From the NCBI GenBank assembly GCA_020725025.1, contig DYFV01000011.1, positions 1-64,000 of the forward strand: DNA of 64,000 bases, in the 5' to 3' direction. The number at the start of each line of letters is the position of its first letter. The stretch's first letter is position 1. The position numbers and the translations under genes are program-made. Positions 21,479 through 30,631 of this stretch are shown piece by piece. The notes under the pieces were generated by a model. That model worked only from the letters and a program-made list of their open reading frames with translations, had not been told where the DNA came from and ran no database searches. Source of the DNA: Azoarcus sp. (GTDB lineage Bacteria > Pseudomonadota > Gammaproteobacteria > Burkholderiales > Rhodocyclaceae).

Positions 21479-22633
21479 ATGCGCTGGGTTCTTCCCGATC
21501 ACATCCAGGACGCGCTGCCGTCCGAGGCAGAGAAGCTCGAGCGGGTGCGCAGGCGCCTGCTCGACGCCTTCCGCACCCACGGCTACCAGCTGGTGATGCC
21601 GCCGCTGCTCGAGTACCTCGACTCGCTCACCACCGGCGCCGGCCAGGACCTCAAGCTGCGCACCTTCAAGCTGGTCGACCAGCTCTCCGGCCGCACCATG
21701 GGCGTGCGCGCGGACATGACCCCCCAGGTGGCTCGCATCGACGCCCACCTGCTCAACCGCGGTGGCGTCTCGCGGCTGTGCTACTGCGGCAGCGTGCTGC
21801 ACACCCTGCCGTCCACGCTTACCGCGACCCGCGAGCCGCTGCAGCTCGGCGCCGAGCTCTACGGCCATGCCGGGCTCGAGGCCGACATCGAGGTGATTCG
21901 CCTCCTGGCGGAAGTGATGCGGCTGGCCGAAGTCCCCGCGAGCCGCATCGACATCGGGCATGTCGGGCTCTTTCGCGTGCTCGCCGCCCGCGCCGGACTG
22001 GTGCCCGAGCGGGAGGAGGAGCTCTTCGACCTGCTGCAGGCGAAGGACATCCCGGGGCTGCGCGAGCTGCTCGCCGGCGTGGCCGAGCCGGTACGCGGCG
22101 CGCTGCTCGCCCTGCCGGGTCTCTACGGTGGCGCCGAGGTGCTCGACGCGGCGCAGGCCTGTCTGCCCGACGACGCCGAAATCGACGCCGCGCTTGCCGA
22201 CCTGCGGCGTCTGGCGGCGGCCCTCGCCGATCTGCCGATCAGCTTCGATCTGGCGGATCTGCGCGGCTACCACTACCACACCGGTGTGGTGTTCGCGGCC
22301 TACGGTGGCGGCTCGCCGGCGGCGCTCGCCCTGGGCGGGCGCTATGACAGCATCGGCGCGTCCTTCGGCCGCGCGCGGGCGGCCACCGGCTTCAGCCTGG
22401 ACCTGCGCGAGTTGGTGCTGCGCCTGCCCGATGCGGCGCAGCCGGGAGCGATCCTCGCGCCGGCCGAGGACGACGCGGCGCTCGCCGAGGCGGTCGCCCG
22501 CCTGCGCCAGCAGGGCGAAATCGTCATGACGGCCTTGCCCGGCCATGACGGATGCTGGAACGAGGCCGGTTGCGACCGGCAGCTCATCAGGCGCGACGGC
22601 CGGTGGACGGTCGAGGCGCTTCAGGGAGAATGA
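21479..22633 (+). CDS. hisZ: ATP phosphoribosyltransferase regulatory subunit
   Basis: HisZ is a catalytically inactive HisS paralogue required by the short form of HisG for the first step of histidine synthesis. The 384-residue protein has the class II core ([67 protein letters not shown]) but no HisS-type anticodon domain. Its presence implies a short HisG elsewhere. It lies 7 nt after the DUF2065 gene and 5 nt before purA. Confidence 0.95.
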   Translation: MRWVLPDHIQDALPSEAEKLERVRRRLLDAFRTHGYQLVMPPLLEYLDSLTTGAGQDLKLRTFKLVDQLSGRTMGVRADMTPQVARIDAHLLNRGGVSRLCYCGSVLHTLPSTLTATREPLQLGAELYGHAGLEADIEVIRLLAEVMRLAEVPASRIDIGHVGLFRVLAARAGLVPEREEELFDLLQAKDIPGLRELLAGVAEPVRGALLALPGLYGGAEVLDAAQACLPDDAEIDAALADLRRLAAALADLPISFDLADLRGYHYHTGVVFAAYGGGSPAALALGGRYDSIGASFGRARAATGFSLDLRELVLRLPDAAQPGAILAPAEDDAALAEAVARLRQQGEIVMTALPGHDGCWNEAGCDRQLIRRDGRWTVEALQGE

Positions 22634-22638
22634 AGTAA

Positions 22639-23949
<1,311 letters not shown>

Positions 23950-23960
23950 CCCGGAAATGA

Positions 23961-23988
23961 AAAAGGCCGGTCGATCGACCGGCCTTTT
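23961..23988. terminator. Bidirectional terminator between purA and tRNA-Leu
   Basis: This 28-bp perfect palindrome (AAAAGGCCGGTCG arm, AT centre) gives a GC stem flanked by As on one side and Ts on the other. It can terminate purA on the plus strand and the tRNA gene on the minus strand. Confidence 0.92.
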
Positions 23989-23996
23989 CGCGATAC

Positions 23997-24081
23997 TGGT
24001 GCCCAGAAGAGGACTCGAACCTCCACGCCTTGCGGCACTGGTACCTGAAACCAGCGCGTCTACCAATTCCGCCATCTGGGC
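23997..24081 (-). tRNA. tRNA-Leu (anticodon CAG), copy 1
   Basis: An 85-nt class II tRNA including an encoded 3' CCA, read on the minus strand. The acceptor stem GCCCAGA pairs with TCTGGGC. The anticodon stem CTGGT/ACCAG encloses the loop TTCAGGT, so the anticodon is CAG and it reads CUG. A variable arm and the T arm with GGTTCGAGTCC are present. A near-identical second copy lies about 250 bp away. Confidence 0.97.
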
Positions 24082-24091
24082 TGAAGCGGCG

Positions 24092-24120
24092 ATTATAGCG
24101 ATTCGTCGATCGGGGCGGAA
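24092..24120 (-). promoter_or_regulatory. Promoter of tRNA-Leu copy 1
   Basis: On the minus strand TATAAT (24097 to 24092) lies 10 bp before the tRNA 5' end, with TTCCGC (24120 to 24115) 17 bp further upstream. The -10 box is perfect and the -35 box weak. Confidence 0.7.
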
Positions 24121-24210
24121 GCCCTGCAGTGCGATCCCGTACTGCCTGGGAGAGAGTCCGCAATGGGAACGGGCGGAAAGCCCCGAGCGTGCGGGTATGA
24201 GAAAGGCAAC

Positions 24211-24237
24211 AAAAAAGCCGACACTCGGTCGGCTTTC
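24211..24237 (-). terminator. Terminator of tRNA-Leu copy 2
   Basis: Read on the minus strand, AAAGCCGAC pairs with GTCGGCTTT around a short loop and the run of Ts follows (AAAAAA at 24211-24216 on the plus strand). It lies about 10 bp after copy 2, so the two tRNAs are separate transcription units. Confidence 0.8.
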
Positions 24238-24246
24238 CTGTAGAAC

Positions 24247-24331
<85 letters not shown>

Positions 24332-24342
24332 AAGAGCCGCGC

Positions 24343-24370
24343 ATTATAAGCATCAAAACGAGAAAGTCAA
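24343..24370 (-). promoter_or_regulatory. Strong promoter of tRNA-Leu copy 2, touching the rnr start
   Basis: On the minus strand TTGACT (24370 to 24365), a 16-bp spacer and a perfect TATAAT (24348 to 24343) form a near-consensus sigma-70 promoter. The first base of the -35 box is also the A of the divergent rnr ATG at 24370. Confidence 0.8.
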
Positions 24371-26997
24371 TGAGCAGAAAAAAAACATCCGAAACCGGCG
24401 CAGAGCGCGCCGCAGGCCCCGAGATCAGCGACGTCCGCCGCGCCGATCCGTTCTTCGAGCGCGAGGCGGCGCAATACGATCACCCGCTCCCCAGCCGCGA
24501 GTACATCGAGCAGACCCTGGCCGACCGCGGAGTGCCGATGGCCTTCCACGAGCTTTGCGCCGCGCTCGACGTGCGCGAGGACGAAACCCAGCTCTTCGAG
24601 CGGCGCCTGCGCGCGATGCAGCGCGACGGCCAGGTCCTGCGCAACCGCCGCGACGCCTACCTGCTGCCGGACAAGGCCCATCTCATCCGCGGCCGCGTGT
24701 CCGGACACGCCGACGGCTTCGGCTTCCTCATCCGCGACGACCGTCAGCCCGACGTTTTCCTCGGACCCAAGGAGATGCGCGAGGTGCTGCACGGCGACCG
24801 CGTCATCGTGCGCATCGTCGGCACCGACCGGCGCGGGCGCCCCGAGGGCAAACTGGTCGAGGTGCTCGAGCGCGCCAACAAGCGCGTGGTCGGGCGCGTG
24901 CTCAACGAGCACGGGGTGATGCTGGTGGTGCCCGAGGATCGGCGCATCGCCCAGGACATCCTGGTGGCTCCGGGGGGCAAGAAGGTGGTGCCGGGCCAGG
25001 TGGTGACCGTGGAGCTCGTCGAGCAGCCCACCAAGTACGCCCAGCCCATCGGGCGGGTGGTGGAGGTGCTGGGCAACTACGCGGATCCCGGCATGGAGAT
25101 CGAGATCGCGCTGCGCAAGCACGATCTGCCCTTCGAGTTCTCCGCCGAGGCGAAGGCCGAGACGCGCAGGCTGCCCGCCAAGGTGCGCAAGAAGGACTGG
25201 GCCGGGCGCGAAGACATCACCAAGCTGCCGCTGGTGACCATCGACGGCGAGACCGCAAAGGATTTCGACGACGCGGTCTACTGCGAACGCCAGGGGCGCG
25301 GCTACCGCCTGGTGGTGGCGATCGCCGACGTGTCGCACTACGTGGAGGCCGGAAGCGGGCTCGACGCCGACGCGCAGGCGCGCGGCAACTCGGTGTACTT
25401 CCCGCGCCGGGTGATCCCCATGCTGCCGGAGAAGCTCTCCAACGGCCTGTGCTCCCTGAATCCCCAGGTCGAGCGCCTGTGCATGGTGTGCGACATGTCG
25501 ATTTCCACCGCCGGCGCCATCAAGGGCTACCGCTTCTATCCGGCGGTGATGTTCTCCCACGCGCGGCTCACCTACAACCAGGTCGCGGCCGCGCTCTACG
25601 ACAAGGACCCGGCCGTGCGGGCGGAGCTCGGCGAGCTGCTGCCCCACCTGGAGAACCTGGACAAGCTCTTCCGGGTGCTGCTCAAGGCGCGCGCCAAGCG
25701 CGGCGCGATCGACTTCGAGACCACCGAGACGCGCATGATCTTCGACGAGCAGGGCAAGATCGCGCGCATCGTGCCGGAGGTCCGGAACGACGCCCACCGC
25801 CTCATCGAGGAGTGCATGCTGGCCGCCAACGTGTGCGCCTCGGAGTTCCTGCAGGCGCGCGAGGAGCCGGCCCTCTACCGGGTGCATGAAGGGCCCACGC
25901 CCGAGAAGCTCGAGAAGCTGCGGGGTTTCCTCGCCGAGTTCGGGCTCACGCTGGGCGGCGGCGACGAGCCGCGTGCGGTGGACTACGCGCGGCTCCTGGA
26001 CAAGGCCAAGGAACGTCCCGATGCCCAGCTCCTCCAGACGGTGATGCTGCGCTCGCTGCGCCAGGCGATCTACAGCCCCGACAACGTCGGCCATTTCGGC
26101 CTTGCCTACGAGGCCTACACCCACTTCACCTCGCCGATCCGGCGCTATCCCGACCTGCTGGTGCACCGCGCGATCAAGGCCGCGCTGGAGGGGCGGCGCT
26201 ACGAGGCGGGCGACTGGGACGCCATCGGCCTGCACTGCTCGGCCACCGAGCGGCGCGCCGACGAGGCCACCCGCGACGTGGTGGCCTGGCTCAAGTGCTA
26301 CTTCATGCAGGACAAGGTGGGCGAGGAGTTTTCCGGGAGCGTCTCGGCGGTGGTACCCTTCGGCCTCTTCGTCGCCCTGGACGACGTCTTCATCGAAGGG
26401 CTGGTACACATCTCGGACCTGGGCAGCGACTACTTCAACTACGACGAGGCGCGCCACGAGCTCGCCGGCGAGCGCACCGGCGTCCGCTACCGGCTCGCCG
26501 ACCGGGTGCGGGTGCAGGTGGTGCGGGTCGATCTGGAGACCACCAAGATCGATTTCCGTCTGATCGAGGGCCCGGTCCGGGTTACCGAGCGCGTGGGCAA
26601 GACGGAGAAGGACCGGGCGGCGGCGCAGGCTGCGGCGCCGGCCGAGGAGCGTCGCCCGAGGCGGCGTGCCGCCCGCGAGGTCGCCGCCACGGCGGTCGAA
26701 GCGCGCGAGTTCGGCCTGGTGCAGCCCGGCATCGAGGCCGAGGCGGCCGGCAAGACGGAGCAGGCCGAAAGGACATCGAAGCCCGAGAAACCCGCGAAGG
26801 CCCGGAAGGCGGAGAAAGCCGCGAAGGCGGCAAAGGGAAAGACCGGAAAGACGGAAAAGACCGAGAAGCCCACGAAGAAGGAAGTTGCCGCGAAGCCCGC
26901 CGAGGCCGCGGCCGGACGCAAGCGCGGGAAGGCCGCCGGCGCTTCCCCGACGAACGAACCCGAAACCCCGAAGAAGAAAGGCAAGCAACGTGGCTGA
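24370..26997 (+). CDS. rnr: Ribonuclease R
   Basis: RNase R is a processive 3'-5' exoribonuclease that degrades structured RNA, including rRNA and tmRNA-tagged mRNA. The 875-residue protein has an N-terminal winged-helix region, cold-shock domains, the RNB catalytic domain (ITIDGETAKDFDDAVYCE style motif near residues 290-310, with DFDDAV), and an S1 domain (FSGSVSAVVPFGLFVALDDV). It ends in a long Lys/Ala-rich tail from about residue 740. ATG 24370 gives the family opening MSRKKT. The frame extends upstream to 24304, but that would run into the tRNA gene. Confidence 0.95.
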   Translation: MSRKKTSETGAERAAGPEISDVRRADPFFEREAAQYDHPLPSREYIEQTLADRGVPMAFHELCAALDVREDETQLFERRLRAMQRDGQVLRNRRDAYLLPDKAHLIRGRVSGHADGFGFLIRDDRQPDVFLGPKEMREVLHGDRVIVRIVGTDRRGRPEGKLVEVLERANKRVVGRVLNEHGVMLVVPEDRRIAQDILVAPGGKKVVPGQVVTVELVEQPTKYAQPIGRVVEVLGNYADPGMEIEIALRKHDLPFEFSAEAKAETRRLPAKVRKKDWAGREDITKLPLVTIDGETAKDFDDAVYCERQGRGYRLVVAIADVSHYVEAGSGLDADAQARGNSVYFPRRVIPMLPEKLSNGLCSLNPQVERLCMVCDMSISTAGAIKGYRFYPAVMFSHARLTYNQVAAALYDKDPAVRAELGELLPHLENLDKLFRVLLKARAKRGAIDFETTETRMIFDEQGKIARIVPEVRNDAHRLIEECMLAANVCASEFLQAREEPALYRVHEGPTPEKLEKLRGFLAEFGLTLGGGDEPRAVDYARLLDKAKERPDAQLLQTVMLRSLRQAIYSPDNVGHFGLAYEAYTHFTSPIRRYPDLLVHRAIKAALEGRRYEAGDWDAIGLHCSATERRADEATRDVVAWLKCYFMQDKVGEEFSGSVSAVVPFGLFVALDDVFIEGLVHISDLGSDYFNYDEARHELAGERTGVRYRLADRVRVQVVRVDLETTKIDFRLIEGPVRVTERVGKTEKDRAAAQAAAPAEERRPRRRAAREVAATAVEAREFGLVQPGIEAEAAGKTEQAERTSKPEKPAKARKAEKAAKAAKGKTGKTEKTEKPTKKEVAAKPAEAAAGRKRGKAAGASPTNEPETPKKKGKQRG

Positions 26998-27802
26998 CAA
27001 GCCCTCCCACCGTTCCCGTTCGCCCCGCACGGGCGAGGCTGCGCCGGCCGCCGAAGGCCGCGCCGACAGCCGTCTCATCTACGGCTTCCATGCCGTGCTG
27101 GGCAAGCTCAGGCGCGACCCCGAGGGCGTGTTCGAGCTCTATCTCTCTTCCCAGCGCCAGGACGTGCGCGCCAGGGACGTGCTGCGCCTCGCGGAGACGA
27201 ACGGCGTGCGGGTGCTCCAGACCGAGCCCGAGCGGCTCGACGGCATGGTGGGCACGCGCCGCCACCAGGGCGTGATCGCGCGGGTGGACGCCCGCCGCCG
27301 CGAGCTCAAGCTCGCGGACGTGCTCGAGGGGCTGGAGGAGAACGCCCTGCTGCTGGTGCTCGACGGCGTGCAGGATCCGCACAACCTCGGGGCATGCCTG
27401 CGGGTTGCCGACGCGGCCGGGGCGCACGCGGTGATCGCGCCCAAGGACCGCGCGGTCGGGCTCAACGCCACGGCGGTGAAGGTTGCCAGCGGCGCCGCCG
27501 ATTCCGTACCCTACGTCACGGTCACCAATCTGGCGCGCGCCTTGCGGGAGATGCAGGAGGCGGGCGTGTGGGTCATCGGTGCGGCCGGCGAGGCGGAGAA
27601 GTCGCTCTACGACATCGACCAGTCCGGCCCCGTGGCCTGGGTGCTCGGGGCCGAGGGCGAGGGGCTGCGTCGGCTCACGCGGGAGACCTGCGACGAGCTC
27701 GCCCGCATTCCCATGCTGGGCAGCGTGGAGAGCCTGAACGTCTCGGTGGCGAGCGGCATCTGCCTGTTCGAGGCGCGGCGGCAGCGGGGCAGTCGAGGGT
27801 AA
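26990..27802 (+). CDS. rlmB: 23S rRNA 2'-O-methyltransferase (G2251)
   Basis: RlmB is a SPOUT enzyme that methylates the 2'-OH of G2251 in 23S rRNA. From GTG 26990 it has 270 residues. A substrate-binding domain (LIYGFHAVLGKLRRDPEGV) precedes the SpoU domain with knot motifs LDGVQDPHNLGACLRVADAA, WVLGAEGEGLRRL and IPMLGSVESLNVSVASGICL. It overlaps the rnr stop by 8 nt. rnr-rlmB pairing is common in proteobacteria. Confidence 0.95.
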   Translation: MADKPSHRSRSPRTGEAAPAAEGRADSRLIYGFHAVLGKLRRDPEGVFELYLSSQRQDVRARDVLRLAETNGVRVLQTEPERLDGMVGTRRHQGVIARVDARRRELKLADVLEGLEENALLLVLDGVQDPHNLGACLRVADAAGAHAVIAPKDRAVGLNATAVKVASGAADSVPYVTVTNLARALREMQEAGVWVIGAAGEAEKSLYDIDQSGPVAWVLGAEGEGLRRLTRETCDELARIPMLGSVESLNVSVASGICLFEARRQRGSRG

Positions 27803-27853
27803 TCGGGGCTGGTCGGGCGCGGCGTGCCGGGGGCGATGCGCCGGGGAGGAATC

Positions 27854-29176
27854 ATGAAGAGTGCGTTGGATTTCCTGATCGCCGCCAAGCGCTGCGAGAT
27901 TCAGGGTCTGGAGCAGCTCGCGGTGACGGGCGAGCTGGTGGGGGGCATCAGCCAATTCGTGCATGCCCTGCAGAAGGAACGGGGCTCCTCGAACGTCTAT
28001 CTCGCTTCGCGCGGGGCACGCTTCGGTCCGCAGCGCCAGCAGCGCGTGGCCGACAGCGAGGCGATCGAGGCGGCGGTGCGCGCCGCCTTCGAGCGCCTCG
28101 ACGACTCGGGGCGCCTGTCGGACGGCGCGCGGCTCTTCAGCCGCATCGCCTACGTGCTGCACGCCCTCGACACCCTGCCCGGGCTGCGCGGGCGCATCGA
28201 GGGCCTCTCGATCGCGCCCGAGGAGGCGTTCGGTGCCTACACCGAGCTCATAGGCGGGCTGCTTTCGGTGGTCTTCGAGGCCGCCGACACGGCGGCCGAC
28301 CCGGTGATCTCGCGCGCCCTCGTGGCGATGTTCAACTTCATCCAGGGCAAGGAGCTCGCCGGCCAGGAGCGTGCGGTGGCCGCGGCCGGCTTCGCCGGCG
28401 GGCGCTTCGACGCCGCCCGCCAGCAACGCCTGCTGCATCTGGTCGAGGCGCAGGAGCGCTGCTTCCAGATCTTCACCGAGTTCGCCGACGAGCCGGCGCT
28501 GGCGGCCTGGCGCGCCGCCTCCGGGGCGCCCGAGGTGGCCGAGGTCGAGCGCTTCCGCCGCATCGCATGCACCGCCGTGGCCGGCGCGGCGCTCAAGGCC
28601 GATACCAGCGACCAGTGGTTCGAATGCGCGACCCGACGCATCGACGCCATGAAGGGCATCGAGGACATGCTCGCCTCGGCCCTCCTCGAGCTGTGCCGCG
28701 GCAAGGTCGACGAGGCCCGTGCCGATCTTCAGGACCAGCACAAGTTCTACGACTCGCTCGAGCACATGGCGCCGCGCGCCGCGACGCCGGTGGCGGTCTT
28801 CCTCGGCGAGGACGGCAAGGCGCTGGCGTCCGACGGGGCCGGGCGTGCCGCGCCCGTGCTCGACTCGGACGGGCTCAGCCCGCGCCTGAGCCGCTCCATC
28901 CTGGATCTGGTGCACGCCCAGGCGAGACGCCTGCAGACCATGAGCGACGAGCTCAATACCGCCCGCGCGGCGCTGCACGAGCGCAAGGTGATCGAGCGAG
29001 CCAAGGGGCTGCTGATGGCGCACCGCGGCCTCACCGAGGACCAGGCCTATCGGCTGCTGCGCCAGACCGCGATGGACCAGAAGAAGCGGCTGGTGGACGT
29101 GGCCGAGGCGACCCTCGCCCTCGCCGATTTCCTGCCCGCGGGCCGTCCCGGGGGCGAGGAGCGCGGTCCGCGCTGA
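27854..29176 (+). CDS. nasR: Nitrate-sensing ANTAR transcription antiterminator NasR
   Basis: This 440-residue protein has an N-terminal nitrate/nitrite-sensing NIT domain (about residues 25-270, with FVHALQKERGSSNVYLASRG) and a C-terminal ANTAR RNA-binding domain (ERKVIERAKGLLMAHRGLTE, then YRLLRQTAMDQKKRLVDVAE). This is the architecture of Klebsiella NasR, which on binding nitrate prevents termination in the nasF leader. GGAGG lies just before ATG 27854. The three leaders described below (cobA, nrtA, nirB) are its likely RNA targets. It is separated from rlmB by 51 bp. Confidence 0.93.
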   Translation: MKSALDFLIAAKRCEIQGLEQLAVTGELVGGISQFVHALQKERGSSNVYLASRGARFGPQRQQRVADSEAIEAAVRAAFERLDDSGRLSDGARLFSRIAYVLHALDTLPGLRGRIEGLSIAPEEAFGAYTELIGGLLSVVFEAADTAADPVISRALVAMFNFIQGKELAGQERAVAAAGFAGGRFDAARQQRLLHLVEAQERCFQIFTEFADEPALAAWRAASGAPEVAEVERFRRIACTAVAGAALKADTSDQWFECATRRIDAMKGIEDMLASALLELCRGKVDEARADLQDQHKFYDSLEHMAPRAATPVAVFLGEDGKALASDGAGRAAPVLDSDGLSPRLSRSILDLVHAQARRLQTMSDELNTARAALHERKVIERAKGLLMAHRGLTEDQAYRLLRQTAMDQKKRLVDVAEATLALADFLPAGRPGGEERGPR

Positions 29177-29214
29177 GGCGCCTTCCCTGGCTGCGGCGCT
29201 CACGGCAGGCTTCC

Positions 29215-29302
29215 TAGCCCGGATGGCGTGCAACGGAATCCGGGATCGGAGTCGGCCGACGCGCCGCCTGTCCCGGATTCCGCCGGCGCTCCATCCGGGC
29301 TA
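29215..29302. repeat. REP/BIME-like inverted repeat, copy 1
   Basis: The left arm TAGCCCGGATGG with CGGAATCCGGGA and the right arm TCCCGGATTCCGCC with CCATCCGGGCTA form a large inverted repeat. It matches the widespread proteobacterial intergenic element built on GTAGCCCGGATG and AATCCGGG. Related copies lie at about 33541 and 42614. It may act as a terminator for nasR. Confidence 0.85.
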
Positions 29303-29348
29303 CCCACCGCTGGGGTCTCGGCTTCGACCCCGTTTCTCCCCGATCCCT

Positions 29349-29394
29349 GCACCCCCGGAGTGCGGCCCTCTGCGTTGCTGCACTGCAAGAGTGC
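29349..29394 (+). promoter_or_regulatory. Two NtrC-like enhancer sites upstream of cobA-nasA
   Basis: Two sites of the form GCAC-N7-GTGC lie at 29349-29363 and 29380-29394, 31 bp apart centre to centre, or three helical turns. They lie about 144 and 113 bp before the predicted sigma-54 start. NtrC sites at E. coli glnAp2 have the same GCAC-N7-GTGC core and spacing. Confidence 0.72.
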
Positions 29395-29473
29395 GCGCCC
29401 CATTCCCCTCCGCTTGATCCACCTTCGAGCCGGATCCCCGTAAGCACGCGGTTTTTCAGCCGCTGCCGCCTAT

Positions 29474-29489
29474 TGGCACGCCTCCTGCT
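29474..29489 (+). promoter_or_regulatory. Sigma-54 promoter of cobA-nasA
   Basis: TGGCACG-CCTC-CTGCT has GG at 29475-29476 and GC at 29487-29488, the required 12-bp step, and 7/7 of the -24 consensus. Transcription should start near 29500. Confidence 0.85.
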
Positions 29490-29507
29490 ATCCCGTCCTC
29501 GAAAGCC

Positions 29508-29589
29508 GCACCGGGACGTTCCGGTGCATGCGCGAGAAGGTGGACAACGGCGTCCATTTCTCACCCTGTGAAGACTGCAGGGAGAGGAA
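29508..29589 (+). promoter_or_regulatory. ANTAR (NasR) antiterminator leader of cobA-nasA
   Basis: Hairpin P1 (GCACCGG/CCGGTGC, 29508-29527) has the six-base loop GACGTT. Hairpin P2 (29534-29562, TGGAC/GTCCA plus GAGAA/TTCTC) has the loop AACGGC, with A at position 1 and G at position 4 as in ANTAR targets. The 3' arm of P2 is also the 5' arm of a competing stem TTTCTCACCCTG (29557-29568) with CAGGGAGAGGAA (29578-29589), the likely terminator. T-rich sequence follows only loosely (TTTGCCGTTTT). Confidence 0.78.
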
Positions 29590-29676
29590 TGCGGCGCCGT
29601 TTGCCGTTTTCGGGCTCCCAGAACGCGTCGAAATGCTGAACGACGCGCAACGCAACCAATACCGGAGAGCGAGGAC

Positions 29677-30438
29677 ATGTCCAAGGTTTATCTGATCGGT
29701 GCCGGACCCGGCGCGGCCGACCTTCTCACCCTGCGCGCGGCGCGCATCCTGGCCGAGGAGGCGGAGGTCGTGCTGGCCGACGACCTGGTCTCCGCGGCGG
29801 TCCTCGCCCACGTGCGTCCCGGGGCGCGCATCCTGCGGGTGGGCAAGCGCGGCGGGCGTCCGTCCACGCCCCAGTCCTTCATCTGCCGGCTGATGGTGCG
29901 CTACGCCCGGCACGGCAAGGTGGTGGTGCGGCTCAAGGGGGGCGATTCATTCGTCTTCGGGCGCGGCGGCGAGGAAGTGGCGGCGCTCGCGGCGGCCGGC
30001 GTCGACACCGAGGTGGTGCCGGGTCTCACTGCCGGCATCGCGGTGCCGGCCGCCGTGGGCATCCCGGTCACCCATCGCGGCCATTGCCACGGGGTGACCC
30101 TGGTTACCGGCCATGGCAGCGAACACGGCGGCGAGCCGGACTGGGCGGCGCTCGCGCGCACCGGCACCACGCTGGTGATCTACATGGGGCTGGGGCGGCT
30201 GCTCAACATCGCTGCCCGGCTCATCGCGGCCGGCATGGATCCGACGACGCCCGCGGCAGCGATCGCGGCCGGCACCACCGCGGGCCAGCGCCACGTGGTG
30301 GCCTGCCTCGCCGAACTTCCCGCGCGGGTGGCGGCGTCGGATCTCGCCGCGCCCGCGCTCATCGTGGTGGGCGAGGTGGCCGCTTTCGCCCGCCCGGAAA
30401 GCCTGCAGTGGGCCGAGGCCGAGATGCGGGCGGCCTGA
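29677..30438 (+). CDS. cobA: Uroporphyrinogen-III C-methyltransferase
   Basis: This enzyme uses SAM to methylate uroporphyrinogen III twice, giving precorrin-2, the precursor of siroheme for nitrite reductase NirB. The 253-residue protein is a single SUMT domain without the CysG oxidase/chelatase part. Motifs are [37 protein letters not shown] and the [17 protein letters not shown] stretch. It is the first gene after the NasR-type leader and 193 bp upstream of nasA, so its role here is siroheme supply for nitrate assimilation. Confidence 0.94.
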   Translation: MSKVYLIGAGPGAADLLTLRAARILAEEAEVVLADDLVSAAVLAHVRPGARILRVGKRGGRPSTPQSFICRLMVRYARHGKVVVRLKGGDSFVFGRGGEEVAALAAAGVDTEVVPGLTAGIAVPAAVGIPVTHRGHCHGVTLVTGHGSEHGGEPDWAALARTGTTLVIYMGLGRLLNIAARLIAAGMDPTTPAAAIAAGTTAGQRHVVACLAELPARVAASDLAAPALIVVGEVAAFARPESLQWAEAEMRAA

Positions 30439-30505
30439 ACATGAAAGGGTAGTGGAGGAGGGGACGGGCGGCTTCCGTATGCGGACCGTCCGCGATGCGC
30501 CGCCG

Positions 30506-30599
30506 CGCCCCGCGCGGGACAACGAATGCCCGCGCGGGGCGGCGGAAGGCGTCCGAGGAGACAGTCAGAGGGAATCGACGCCCGCCGGCCCGGCGGGCG
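30506..30599. repeat. Two GC-rich hairpins between cobA and nasA
   Basis: Arms CGCCCCGCGCGGG (30506-30518) and CCCGCGCGGGGCG (30529-30541) form a 13-bp perfect stem with a 10-nt loop. A second stem CGCCCGCC/GGCGGGCG (30579-30599) has the loop GGCCC. Neither is followed by Ts. They may set the cobA:nasA ratio or mark an mRNA end. Confidence 0.65.
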
Positions 30600-30631
30600 G
30601 GCGGTCGAGTCGAACACGAGTGGAGAAGGGC

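Noticed and set aside
30506-30541. A further ANTAR hairpin between cobA and nasA
   Set aside because: The stem is strong, but the loop is ten bases, not six, and there is no tandem partner.
30452-30631. N-terminal extension of NasA
   Set aside because: The region consists of GC hairpins without family similarity. ATG 30632 follows GGAGAAGGG and precedes the iron-sulfur motif.
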